Notes: generated by a model from the sequence alone, not told the origin. A stretch of 64,000 bases of DNA from Siderastrea radians (GCA_964017195.1 OZ024897.1:7887951-7951950); one strand, 5' to 3'. Positions 26,848 through 35,573 are shown, numbered from the stretch's first letter. Made by a program: numbers and translations.

Positions 26848-27059
26848 CTCTGGCCACATGGATCACCCTGTTACAAGAGGCCAATCGGGCCACCGACCAG
26901 TGGAAAGACGAGTGTCATTATTGGAAGCATAAATATCGCCTGTTGTATCGAGAGTACAGACACATCTTAAAGGCCCGTCTTTGTGAGAGCTGTCGTGAGA
27001 TAGAAGACGGGGAACTTTGCTCCGAGTGTAGTCAACCCCCATGGATGAGGTCTACATGA
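26820..27059 (+). CDS. Small coiled-coil protein with CxxC pairs (79 aa)
   Basis: ATG at 26820, overlapping the previous gene by 28 bp. Residues 12-50 form a charged helix (EANRATDQWKDECHYWKHKY). The C-terminal part has CESC and CSEC separated by seven residues, a probable zinc ribbon. Overlaps the next gene by 19 bp. Not recognised. Confidence 0.55.
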   Translation: MSMCSTDPLTLATWITLLQEANRATDQWKDECHYWKHKYRLLYREYRHILKARLCESCREIEDGELCSECSQPPWMRST

Positions 27060-27700
27060 TTCCCCAGAAGGACTTGGAACAACTCATTCAATATTACAAA
27101 GGAGAACTCACCGAAAATGCCTTGTTGAACAAAGCCGCGACGCTGGCCGCTAAAAAACATGTGTTGTTGGCCAATCCCGAATTACCCCCGGCCCTGGTCA
27201 ATGCTCAAACCAAACCGTTGAGTCAAGAATTAATCAAGTTAACCAAACGCATTCGTCAATTTCCCGGAGGCGTGGGGGTTGGTGCCCCGGGGGCCCCGCC
27301 AGGCGAAGACGAAGAAGAAGAAGCCGGGGATTTGGTGACGGGGCCCGTGGAACAATGGTTGAAGCGCATGATAAAAGGCAGCCCGTCGACGCCCAAACCT
27401 ACCATTACCCCAACCACCAAGAAAGGCAAAGGAGCAGCCACCACTAGTAAGATTCCCATTGTCAAGAAAGGGAGCCCATCCACTAGTCGAGGGGATCTAC
27501 AATCGCGTTTAGAAACCATTCGAGAACGTCGCAAGACCTTGGAAAAAAAGATAGCCGAGAGTCCTTGGGGCAAAGGCAAAGGCAAAGGCAAAGGCAAAGG
27601 CGTCTCCCGTGAAGTGCAAGCATTAAAACCCTTACCCGGTTGGGAAGATTGGCACCGAGGCAAAAAGTTACGACGTCGATTGGATTACGACAGTGAGTAA
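27041..27700 (+). CDS. Conserved Polinton protein, helical N-terminus and basic tail (219 aa)
   Basis: The first 75 residues (MIPQKDLEQLIQYYKGELTE, then LLNKAATLAAKKHVLL and TKPLSQELIKLTKRIRQFP) match a protein found widely in Polintons next to the capsid cluster; its function is not known to me. Next are a Gly/Pro and poly-Glu linker (about 78-98) and a Thr/Lys-rich low-complexity region. A helix (SRLETIRERRKTLEKKI) leads to a (GK)5 run encoded by GGCAAA repeats and a basic C-terminus. Likely DNA-associated virion protein. Confidence 0.7.
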   Translation: MDEVYMIPQKDLEQLIQYYKGELTENALLNKAATLAAKKHVLLANPELPPALVNAQTKPLSQELIKLTKRIRQFPGGVGVGAPGAPPGEDEEEEAGDLVTGPVEQWLKRMIKGSPSTPKPTITPTTKKGKGAATTSKIPIVKKGSPSTSRGDLQSRLETIRERRKTLEKKIAESPWGKGKGKGKGKGVSREVQALKPLPGWEDWHRGKKLRRRLDYDSE

Positions 27701-27704
27701 AAAG

Positions 27705-28064
27705 ATGCCCACCCACAGGAGGAGAAGGGGTATCAAACGGAAACGCACCCAACGAGGAGGGGCCGTGGATGTCCAAAAATGGATTGCTAAAACTGGCAAA
27801 GAATTTCATTGGCCTGGCTATCAGTACATGGGTCCTGGCACCCATTTGGCCAAACGCCTGAAACGTGGGGATCCCGGCAAAAATCGCTTGGACCGGATTG
27901 CGAAACAACACGACATTGATTACAGCCGTGCTAAGAATTTGCAAGATAAATGGAAAGCCGATACCAAGATGATCCAAGCCATTGATAAATTACCGGGCAA
28001 GAAAACCAAGACGGAACGGGTGGTCAAGAAAATCATGCAAGCCAAGAAACGTTTAAAATTGTAA
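27705..28064 (+). CDS. Phospholipase A2 domain protein (parvovirus VP1u-like)
   Basis: 119 residues from the ATG at 27705. A basic leader (RRRRGIKRKRT) ends in QRGGA (16-20), a likely cleavage site for the element protease. Residues about 35-80 carry the PLA2 signature: calcium-loop YMGPGTHL (41-48), spacer with DPGKNRLDRIA, then catalytic His-Asp in KQHDIDYSRA (69-70). Such domains in parvoviruses help virions leave endosomes; the same role here follows from the family, not from the sequence. The C-terminus is Lys-rich. Last gene of the rightward cluster. Confidence 0.85.
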   Translation: MPTHRRRRGIKRKRTQRGGAVDVQKWIAKTGKEFHWPGYQYMGPGTHLAKRLKRGDPGKNRLDRIAKQHDIDYSRAKNLQDKWKADTKMIQAIDKLPGKKTKTERVVKKIMQAKKRLKL

Positions 28065-28448
28065 ACATTTAATGACACCCCCAGTTACATGTTGTGTCAA
28101 TTAGAAAATGTCTGATTGGTTCGTTGTACTGTCTCAAACAGGATTCTGGAGAACCCCTTGTAACCAAGTTCATTGTGGAATACACCCCTATATACCATTG
28201 TTGTGTCAATAAAAAAATTTGTTATTCTGCAGTTCGGTAGTCTTCTGTAGTTCGTGTTGAGTCTCAAAACAGGGTTCTCAAACAGGATTCTGGAGAACCC
28301 CCTGTGATGTAGACAAAAATGATCCACCTTGATAAAAAAAAAAAAAAATGTCACTGTCTCTTTGATCGTTCTACCACAATGTCACGATGGCATGTTCTGC
28401 CAAAATACGGAAACGAATGTTCTGCCAAATTACGGAAACGAAAATGTT
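28065..28448. terminator. Intergenic 3' region between convergent genes
   Basis: Contains AATAAA at 28208-28213 (plus strand) and two direct repeats of CAAACAGGATTCTGGAGAAC (near 28136 and 28276), with an imperfect extra copy of CTCAAAACAGG. A run of 14 A starts near 28334. No coding frame. Confidence 0.55.
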
Positions 28449-29711
28449 TTATGTTACTAAATCATACATTAAATCCACCCCCTCGTCGGGTGACATGTCA
28501 TGAACGACGTCTTCGGGGGGCACCAATGCCTCCAGATCAAAGGAACAAGAGTCCTCCACATCCCTCAGTAACTCGGTCCAATCGTCAGGCGATATGTTCT
28601 GCAACAAAGACGAAAAGTCCTCCAAGTCAGAGGGGTCCAAGTCAGGGGGGCCCAAGTCAGAGGGGCCCAAGTCAGGGGGGCCCAAGTCAGAGGGGCCCAA
28701 GTCAGGGGGGCCCAAGTCAGAGGGGTCCACGGCTTGCACACCCCCCGAATCCATATCCGTGAGAGTATAATCCTCAAGAAATGATTCAGAAAAAGATGGG
28801 TTCTCAGGCATTTTAGGCGTGGATTTCTTAAAGTCCTCCAAGGGAATGGTCAGTTTTAAGGGTCCTAATGCTTTGATTTTCTCTTCCGTTTTCTGTCTCT
28901 CTATAGAAGGTAAGGAGGTACAAAAGTCATTCAAATACATTTCCAGAGAAGGTTGCGTTCTATAATCAGTCAATACCACCCGCAGTGGTTTGGGTTTTGG
29001 AGACACGTGCTTCCTTTTGTTGTAGTACCTTCTTGCTTTCTCCTGCAGCTTCTCGCGGTTATCCCAGTAGTACTCTCTTCCTTGCGCCACCAGCTTCTCT
29101 CGGTTCGCAGCACGATAGGCCAATCGATACTCTACTATTCGAACACGATTGTTTTTACGATACTCACGCCGTCGGAGTCTGATACGTTCCTTGTTTTTCT
29201 CCCTATACCGTCGCTCGTATTCGAGACAACGTGCTCGGTTGTTTCGGGCCCATTGTTTTATGGTGACACGCCGTTCCTCCTGATGCGTCTCCTCATAACG
29301 CCTTTTGGACTCCCGCACTCGATCCGGATATTGTTCTACGTATCGTTTTTTGGCAGCACGCACTTTCTCAGGGTACTTGTGTCGGTAGTTGGCTTTTTTG
29401 CGAATATTCCTCGCTCGGGCTTTCTCTGGGTAGCGGGCATTGTACCTAGCTTTTTTGGTGGTGTTCCGTCTCCGTCGTTGTCGTTCGGTCGTTTCGTCGT
29501 TAAGGTCGTTGTCGTTAGGGTCATAGTCCTCGTCCTTCTTGTCGTCAACGTCGTCTGGGTCAGAGTCGTTAAGGTCGTTGTCGTCAGGGTCATAGTCCTC
29601 GTCCTTCTTGTCGTCAACGTCGTCTGGGTCAGAGTCATCGTCGTCGTTGTTTGGTCGGTACGTCGTGCGTCGTCGGTTGCTGCGGCGGAGGCCCTCGCTT
29701 TCGTTGGACAT
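28449..29711 (-). CDS. Basic protein with 15-residue repeats and acidic repeats (420 aa)
   Basis: ATG at 29711; the frame continues upstream without ATG. Order: a basic patch; two exact-phase 23-residue acidic repeats (DSDPDDVDDKKDEDYDP type, about 27-75). Then about nine 15-residue repeats led by Tyr (YPEKVRAAKKR, YPDRVRESKRR, NKERIRLRRRE; about 90-240), strongly basic and helical. A linker follows, then ten-residue PSDLGPPDLG repeats, and an acidic C-terminus (SPDDWTELLRDVEDSCSFDL). The middle resembles basic repeat DNA-binding regions of the STPR kind, but the period is 15, not 23. An acidic activation-like tail suggests a transcription or genome-binding factor; inference. No clear poly(A) signal was seen after the stop. 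Confidence 0.7.
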   Translation of the reverse strand: MSNESEGLRRSNRRRTTYRPNNDDDDSDPDDVDDKKDEDYDPDDNDLNDSDPDDVDDKKDEDYDPNDNDLNDETTERQRRRRNTTKKARYNARYPEKARARNIRKKANYRHKYPEKVRAAKKRYVEQYPDRVRESKRRYEETHQEERRVTIKQWARNNRARCLEYERRYREKNKERIRLRRREYRKNNRVRIVEYRLAYRAANREKLVAQGREYYWDNREKLQEKARRYYNKRKHVSPKPKPLRVVLTDYRTQPSLEMYLNDFCTSLPSIERQKTEEKIKALGPLKLTIPLEDFKKSTPKMPENPSFSESFLEDYTLTDMDSGGVQAVDPSDLGPPDLGPSDLGPPDLGPSDLGPPDLDPSDLEDFSSLLQNISPDDWTELLRDVEDSCSFDLEALVPPEDVVHDMSPDEGVDLMYDLVT

Positions 29712-30039
29712 TGGGCGAGGGTGGTGGTGGTGGGGGAGGTGTGACTGGACGCTTAAACTCGTACCGCCAATAGTCACAGCAATAATCCAGCCCCTCGATG
29801 TACCAGTCACAGGTCATTTGAGGGTAACAATATTCCTGTAAACGAGCGGCCTCTTCTGCTCGGAGTTGCTGCGCCTCGACTTTCTCCGGTTCCAGTTGTT
29901 TCAAATATTCAGAAAACTCATCAAAGGTGTCCTCCTCGAACTCCAACTCCCTCTTCACTTTCCCCAAGATCTCCTCTACTTCCAAATCTAATTCAAACGT
30001 TTCAAAGGTTTCCAATAGCTTGTCTTGATCAACCTCCAT
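29635..30039 (-). CDS. Acidic coiled-coil protein (134 aa), overlaps the repeat protein
   Basis: ATG at 30039, about 35 bp after TATAAAA on the minus strand (30071-30077). The first 65 residues are a Glu/Leu-rich helix (KLLETFETFELDLEVEEIL, then KQLEPEKVEAQQLRAEEAAR), followed by a Cys/Trp/Tyr cluster (YCYPQMTCDWYIEGLDYCCD), a poly-Pro run and a basic end. The last 77 bp overlap the N-terminus of the 15-residue-repeat protein in another frame. The two could be separate products or be joined by frameshifting or splicing. Function unknown. Confidence 0.65.
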   Translation of the reverse strand: MEVDQDKLLETFETFELDLEVEEILGKVKRELEFEEDTFDEFSEYLKQLEPEKVEAQQLRAEEAARLQEYCYPQMTCDWYIEGLDYCCDYWRYEFKRPVTPPPPPPPSPNVQRKRGPPPQQPTTHDVPTKQRRR

Positions 30040-30278
30040 TTTGAGATGACTCACCTCGAGGGTCGATCTGTTTTATAGTCTCTTATTCGTTCCCATCATG
30101 CACCATGGACCCTAACTAGAGAGGGGGGAGGGGGGTCCCCCCACCTCATCCCACCCCTCCCTAGGGCACCCCCTCTCAGGGGGGGCACCCTGTTTAGTGA
30201 TTGGCTCCTTCCCCTCCCACGTGACCTTTTGGTTCTCTATAAAAACAGAGCCCCGATCTCCTGTCAGTTCATCTGATC
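30040..30278. promoter_or_regulatory. Bidirectional promoter, right copy of the duplicated module
   Basis: Leftward TATAAAA at 30071-30077. Rightward: CATGCACCATGG, a G/C palindrome (GGGGTCCCCCCACCTC), TGATTGGCTCC (inverted CCAAT), CCCACGTGACC, TTTTGGTTCTCTATAAAAA (TATA about 30239). It matches the minus strand of 14500-14640 in order and spacing, so the left early block and the polymerase share a promoter design. Confidence 0.8.
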
Positions 30279-33200
30279 ATGTCCTCTCGCCAAGATGAAG
30301 AGGAAGCGGGACCCAGTGGCCTCCAGATGTCAGAGCCAGAAGAGACCCCTTCCTGTGTGGGACCTTTGATTTGCCTCGAAAACATACCGGACAGTGATGA
30401 GATTTGTGAAGAGGCCTTGGATCGCTTCGAACGCCAACGTGCGTTTCAAACCCATCTTCTTCAACAAACTGGGGGAGGTTTGGATGCCAATGCGGAGGGT
30501 GTCTTGGAGTTTCGGCTCCAACCCTATGTCGATCGTTTGAGCAACCGTCTGGGAGTGCGGGAACGTCATTTCAACACCCAGTTACACCAAAGGGGGAATT
30601 TCATTCCCAATCAGAGCATGACTCGAGCTCTAGAAGAGGGGTTACGTCGCGCGGTGAATCAAGTGTTGACCACCACCACACCACCCCTCCACGATCAAGA
30701 TCGTCTGTACTTTACCATCGCCTCCAACAGACTCCATAATAATTTTCAGGGCTGGGGATTACGTGCAGGAGAATGGCGCCAAGGCGGCGACCGTGTCGAG
30801 GCTTTATTCCAACGTTTAGCCCAAGCCCTCAACAGCAACGAACAATTTGAAATGGACGACTCCTTTCAAGTCTCCATTACTCAAGTCCATCATGCCCCTC
30901 AAGGCACCGGCCGCCGACGCCTGGAGAAACCCGGACATCAACCTCTACGAAATTTAATACCCAAGAAACGTTCCATCATCCAGATCCAAAACAAGGATGA
31001 CCTCTGTTGTGCCAGAGCCCTCGTCACCGCCAAAGCCAAAGTGGACCAACACCCGAAATACAACAGCATCCGCCAAGGAACTAAACTGCAAAAAGAAATG
31101 GCTCTCTTGCTCCATCACGAGGCCAACGTACCCTTCGGTCCTTGTGGCTACGATGCCTTGACCCAATTCAGTACCGCTCCTTCCCTGACCGGTTACCAGA
31201 TCCTGTTGGTGGATGCCGACCGTTCTTTTCACATCACCACCTTTGGTCCCCTTCAAGACAAACAATTGATCCTGTTGCACGAGAAAGGCCATTATGACGT
31301 CATTACCAAGTTGCCAGCCTTTTTCGGGGTCGGTTACGTCTGTGCCCATTGTTGGAAACCCTATAACGATGAGGGAAAGCATCGATGCAACAACAAACGT
31401 CATTGCAGGGCCTGTTGCCAAAAAGAGTGCCCTGATTTCTTGGAGGCGTACCCTCGAGGCCAGAAAGCCACGCAACGTTGTCAACAATGTCATCGGGACT
31501 TTTTTGGAGACACCTGTTTCCAAATGCATCTGGTCAAGGACCACACCGGCAAACCCGTGACCAACCTAGACTCCTCCGTCTGCTTTCGGCGCCGTCGCTG
31601 TGCTAAATGTTTACTTCTAATTCCTGCTCGCCACATGGACAACCATCAATGTGGGTATATTGATTGTCCCTGCTGTCATGAGTACGTGGACGGTGCAACT
31701 CATCGTTGTTTTATTCAAATAGCCACTCAAGACAAGAAAAGAAAGAGGAAACGGCAACGAGGCCCCCGCCCTAAACGTAGGGTGGATGCCACACCCGAGG
31801 AGGAGGAAGACGATGAGGAGGACAGCATACCACCCCTTCATGTCTTCTTTGATATTGAAGCCATGCAACCCCAAGAACAACACATCGCGAACCTCGTGGT
31901 GGCCGAAACCGAAGACGACGACCAACCCATGTGTTTCCCTGGCAACCATTGCGTCCGAGATTTCCTGGAATGGCTGGATACCTTGACCCTCCATGATACC
32001 CGCCAAGTTAATGTCCTGGCTCATAATTTCCAAGGATATGATGGCTATTTTGTCATTCATCAATACTATGGGGACAACCGGATCGTCGAGCAGCTACGGA
32101 ACGGGTGTAAACTCTTGCAAGTCCAACATGATCGTATCCGCTTCATCGACTCATTGAGTTTCTTCCAGATGCCTCTGTCCGCCTTTCCCAAAACCTTTGG
32201 ATTGACCGAACTCCACAAAGGGTACTTCCCCCACAAGTTTAATCATCCAGACCATCAAAACTACGTAGGACCCATCCCGGCCCTCGATTACTACATCCCT
32301 GAAACCATGTCCCCCGAAGGCAAGCAAGCCTTGGAAACCTGGCATCAAGAGCAACGCGGCCAAGTCTTTGACTTCAAGAAAGAACTGGTTAAGTACTGCA
32401 AATCCGATGTACGTCTCTTGAAACAAGGATGCTTGACATTCAAACGGTTGTTTGAAACGCTGACTGGCTTCAACCCCTTCGACCACATCACCATTGCCTC
32501 GGCCTGTAACCGCGATCTACGCATGAATCGCATGATCCCCAACAGTATTGCCAGTGAACCCGTCCGAGGATGGCGCAATCGCATCAACTACTCCAAGGTG
32601 GCCCTGGAATGGTTAACCTGGTGTGCCCAAGAACAGCAGAGCCTTCAACATGCCCGTAATGCCGGCGAGTATTGCATCCCTGGCACTAACTTCCATGTCG
32701 ACGGTTTCGATGCCAGTACCAACACCATCTACGAATTTCACGGGTGTTTCTGGCATGGGTGTCCTCGCTGTTTCCCCATTCGTCACGAAAGCCATCTACG
32801 TCACTATCATCGAACCATGCAAGATGTCTACGAGACCACCCAGCAAAGGATCCAACAATTTAGAGAGCTGGGATACCATGTCGTGGAAATGTGGGAATGT
32901 GATTGGTCCCGTCTCAAAGACACCTCCTTGGACATCCGTACGTACCTGGGGACCCTTCAATTCACAGAACCTTTGAATCCCCGCGACGCTTTCTGTGGGG
33001 GTCGTACCAATGCCGTCAAACTGTACCATCGCGTGACACCCAAGCAACAAATACATTACATTGATGTGACCTCCTTGTACCCCTGGGTGAACAAGACCTG
33101 TGTGTACCCCAAAGGCCATCCTAGTGTCATCTTCAATCCGGGACACACCGACATCAGTTTCTACTTTGGCCTCGTCCAATGCAAAGTCCTGCCGCCACGT

Positions 33201-34352
33201 CATCTCTACCATCCTGTCCTGCCTTACCGTCATGAGTCCAAACTCCTTTTTCCTCTCTGTGCTGCCTGTGTGGAACAAGAGATGGTCAAACGGCCCTTAG
33301 ACAGATGTGCAGAATGTGTGCACACCGACGAACAGCGAGCCTTGACTGGAACATGGTGTACGCCCGAATTATCTAAAGCGGTGGACTTGGGGTACGACAT
33401 CCAGTACATCTATGAGGTCTGGCATTTTGACGAGACGTGTGAAGGCCTCTTTAAGGACTACGTCAACACCTGGTTGAAAATTAAGCAAGAAGCCAGCGGG
33501 TGGCCATCCTGGGTCGGTGAAGACGAAACCAAACGTCAGCAATACCTTCGAGAGTACTTCGAGCATGAAGGCATTCAATTGGAGTACGACAAGATCCAAA
33601 AGAATCCCGGGCTGCGTACCCTCGCTAAAATGATGCTCAATTCCATGTGGGGTAAGTTTGGACAACGTCTCAACAAGACCCAAGTCCAAACGTTTGACGA
33701 CCCTCAAGCCTTCCACCGTTTTCTAGATACCAGTACGTTGGACGTGCGTCACGTCTCCGTTATCAATGACAACTTAGTGGAAGTGCATTACCAGTACCAA
33801 GACGAAGACATCCCCGTGTCACCCAACCTCAACATCTTTGTAGCCTGTTTCACTACCTGTTGGGCCCGGCTCCGACTGTATGCAGCACTGGAACAGCTGG
33901 GAGAACGTGTCCTCTACTATGACACGGACTCCGTCATCTATTGGACAGACGAGACTCAAGCAACCCCGGTCTTGGGCGATTACCTCGGCGAGTTTACGAG
34001 TGAATTGGGCAACGACGACTACATTGTGGAATTCGTGTCGGGCGGTCCCAAGAACTATGGCTACCAAACCAAGCTTGGTCACGTTGAATGCAAAGTGCGA
34101 GGGTTCCGTCTCAACAGCGAAGGCAAGAGCCAGTTGAACTATAACGTCATGCGACAGAACGTCCTCGACGAAATCCAGAAACCCCTCCTGAAACCCAGAC
34201 AAACCCAAATCATCAAAACACACCAGATCGTCCGGGATCCCAAGTACTACCTACTGTACACCTTCCCCGAGTACAAGCAGTATCAGTTGGTCTACGACAA
34301 GAGAGTGGTAGATCCTGTCACCTTCCAAACCTTCCCCTACGGGTACCAGTGA
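30279..34352 (+). CDS. Protein-primed family B DNA polymerase, complete
   Basis: 1357 residues, TATA box about 40 bp upstream of the ATG. N-terminal 230 residues unassigned. A Cys/His domain follows (CCARAL about 242, HYDVI about 338), resembling the cysteine-protease-like region found in many Polinton polymerases. Then a CxxC-rich zinc region (about 350-480), a basic and acidic linker, and exonuclease motifs DIEAM (523), NFQGYDG (582) and YCKSD (705). A nuclease-like insertion carries EFHGCFWHGCPRC (about 817). Palm motifs: A DVTSLYP (927), B KMMLNSMWG (1116), C DTDS (1214), then GGPKNYGY. No terminal protein was identified as a separate gene; the N-terminal domain is a candidate. It would copy the element from its terminal repeats. 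All catalytic residues present, no break. Confidence 0.96.
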   Translation: MSSRQDEEEAGPSGLQMSEPEETPSCVGPLICLENIPDSDEICEEALDRFERQRAFQTHLLQQTGGGLDANAEGVLEFRLQPYVDRLSNRLGVRERHFNTQLHQRGNFIPNQSMTRALEEGLRRAVNQVLTTTTPPLHDQDRLYFTIASNRLHNNFQGWGLRAGEWRQGGDRVEALFQRLAQALNSNEQFEMDDSFQVSITQVHHAPQGTGRRRLEKPGHQPLRNLIPKKRSIIQIQNKDDLCCARALVTAKAKVDQHPKYNSIRQGTKLQKEMALLLHHEANVPFGPCGYDALTQFSTAPSLTGYQILLVDADRSFHITTFGPLQDKQLILLHEKGHYDVITKLPAFFGVGYVCAHCWKPYNDEGKHRCNNKRHCRACCQKECPDFLEAYPRGQKATQRCQQCHRDFFGDTCFQMHLVKDHTGKPVTNLDSSVCFRRRRCAKCLLLIPARHMDNHQCGYIDCPCCHEYVDGATHRCFIQIATQDKKRKRKRQRGPRPKRRVDATPEEEEDDEEDSIPPLHVFFDIEAMQPQEQHIANLVVAETEDDDQPMCFPGNHCVRDFLEWLDTLTLHDTRQVNVLAHNFQGYDGYFVIHQYYGDNRIVEQLRNGCKLLQVQHDRIRFIDSLSFFQMPLSAFPKTFGLTELHKGYFPHKFNHPDHQNYVGPIPALDYYIPETMSPEGKQALETWHQEQRGQVFDFKKELVKYCKSDVRLLKQGCLTFKRLFETLTGFNPFDHITIASACNRDLRMNRMIPNSIASEPVRGWRNRINYSKVALEWLTWCAQEQQSLQHARNAGEYCIPGTNFHVDGFDASTNTIYEFHGCFWHGCPRCFPIRHESHLRHYHRTMQDVYETTQQRIQQFRELGYHVVEMWECDWSRLKDTSLDIRTYLGTLQFTEPLNPRDAFCGGRTNAVKLYHRVTPKQQIHYIDVTSLYPWVNKTCVYPKGHPSVIFNPGHTDISFYFGLVQCKVLPPRHLYHPVLPYRHESKLLFPLCAACVEQEMVKRPLDRCAECVHTDEQRALTGTWCTPELSKAVDLGYDIQYIYEVWHFDETCEGLFKDYVNTWLKIKQEASGWPSWVGEDETKRQQYLREYFEHEGIQLEYDKIQKNPGLRTLAKMMLNSMWGKFGQRLNKTQVQTFDDPQAFHRFLDTSTLDVRHVSVINDNLVEVHYQYQDEDIPVSPNLNIFVACFTTCWARLRLYAALEQLGERVLYYDTDSVIYWTDETQATPVLGDYLGEFTSELGNDDYIVEFVSGGPKNYGYQTKLGHVECKVRGFRLNSEGKSQLNYNVMRQNVLDEIQKPLLKPRQTQIIKTHQIVRDPKYYLLYTFPEYKQYQLVYDKRVVDPVTFQTFPYGYQ

Positions 34353-34677
34353 GACTCTTTTCCTAAGAGTACGCCAAGTCAGTCATGTAGTAATCGAGTG
34401 AGGGGAGGATGCCCACGCCAGTGAGACTCTTTCCTAAGAGTATACCAAGTCATTGCCCCATTGGAAAGCTTTCTTCATGTTTTGACTTACGTTTTTCGTC
34501 GTGGTGAGAGCCCATGAAGTCACCTTCACGTTCATTTGCCACATTGCCTGTGCTATCGCGTCATCATCGTTATCATCTGTGTCCCTTGGAATCCTTACCT
34601 GATTGCTCCCTTGGGAGCCATTGAATCGGACATGTCTAGTCCAAGCAAGGCCATGACGTCGCCTCTAGCGAAGCCAC
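34353..34677. other. 3' region of the polymerase gene
   Basis: Two copies of CCAGTGAGACTCTTT-CCTAAGAGTA (34346 and 34419), the first covering the polymerase stop, show a local ~70-bp duplication. No canonical AATAAA seen. Confidence 0.5.
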
Positions 34678-35070
34678 ATGGAACACTCAACTCATCTTAT
34701 CAATTGCAACACTCAACCCATATCAAAAGGAACACTCAACCCATATCAAAAGGAACACTCAACCCATATCAAAAGGAACACTCAACCCATATCAAAAGGA
34801 ACACTCAACCCATATCAAAAGGAACACTCAACCCATATCAAAAGGAACACTCATATTATCAAAAGGAATACTCATCATGGAACACTCAACTCATTAAAAG
34901 GAACACTCATATTATTAAAAGGAACTCATTAAAAGGAACACTCATATTATCAAAAGGAACTCAAAGGAACACTCATATTATTAAAAGGAACTCATTAATA
35001 GGAACACTCATATTATTAAAAGGAACTCATTAAAAGGAACACTCATATTATCAAAAGGAACTCAAAGGAC
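34678..35070. repeat. Minisatellite of 23-bp units
   Basis: Six or seven units of GGAACACTCAACCCATATCAAAA followed by variant units (GGAACACTCATATTATCAAAA, GGAACTCATTAAAA). Located between the polymerase stop and the right terminal repeat. Element 1 lacks it at the same place, so it expanded after the two lineages split. Confidence 0.9.
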
Positions 35071-35243
35071 CACTCATCTGTGGTTTGGAGGACACTTTAT
35101 TGAAAGGAAATCTTTCCACAGTACCCCATGCGAGCAACATGGATTTCCACTATTTCTTCGAAAACCATATCGTCTCCTTCCTTCAAATGTGAGCGCCATG
35201 CTTCTGCTTCCCCTTGTCACATGGAACTCTCATCATCATGGAT

Positions 35244-35573
35244 TATATGATTTACATTAAAATATTTTCTTTCCAACCATGCCTTTTGCTTGATGTGCCA
35301 TATCAAATCCATATCTGGGCCAGGTCACCCCCGTTCCCCCAATTGGACTTTGGACTTTTCCTTCCCCTTGAGCCCACGATCCATTTTTCCTACTCGTCAG
35401 CGGTTTCCCTTTTCAAATCACGTCACTTCCGGTTGCATGAGCCTGCGATCCCTTTTTTTCCCACTGGTCAGCGGTTTCTCCCTCTTAAAAACACGTGACT
35501 TCCGGTTCCGGTTATGACGTCATCCTTACATCAAAACGAGGCTCATCTTGCCTAGTGATCCGACATTACTACT
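35244..35573. repeat. Right terminal inverted repeat
   Basis: Reverse complement of 13241-13570 with one difference. Ends CCGACATTACTACT. Carries TGACGTCA at 35515-35522, CACGTG, and the tandem ~75-bp subrepeats. Confidence 0.97.

Larger units (their letters stand above)
13241..35573 (+). mobile_element. Complete Polinton/Maverick (adintovirus-like) element 2
   Basis: 22,333 bp bounded by 330-bp inverted repeats and a 6-bp target duplication. It encodes the family hallmarks: protein-primed DNA polymerase, DDE integrase with chromodomain, adenain-like protease, A32-like ATPase, double-jelly-roll major capsid protein and minor capsid proteins. All recognised genes are open and the two terminal repeats differ at one position, which points to a recent insertion or an inherited active virus. 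The element is visibly richer in GC than its AT-rich flanks. Confidence 0.97.

Noticed and set aside
28319..29744. Plus-strand frames over the repeat protein, including PSQRGPSQGG repeats
   Set aside because: Mirror readings of the coding repeats of the leftward 420-residue gene, without promoter or homology.
34678..35070. CRISPR-like array
   Set aside because: Units are contiguous with no unique spacers and no cas genes, so it is a minisatellite in a eukaryotic element.
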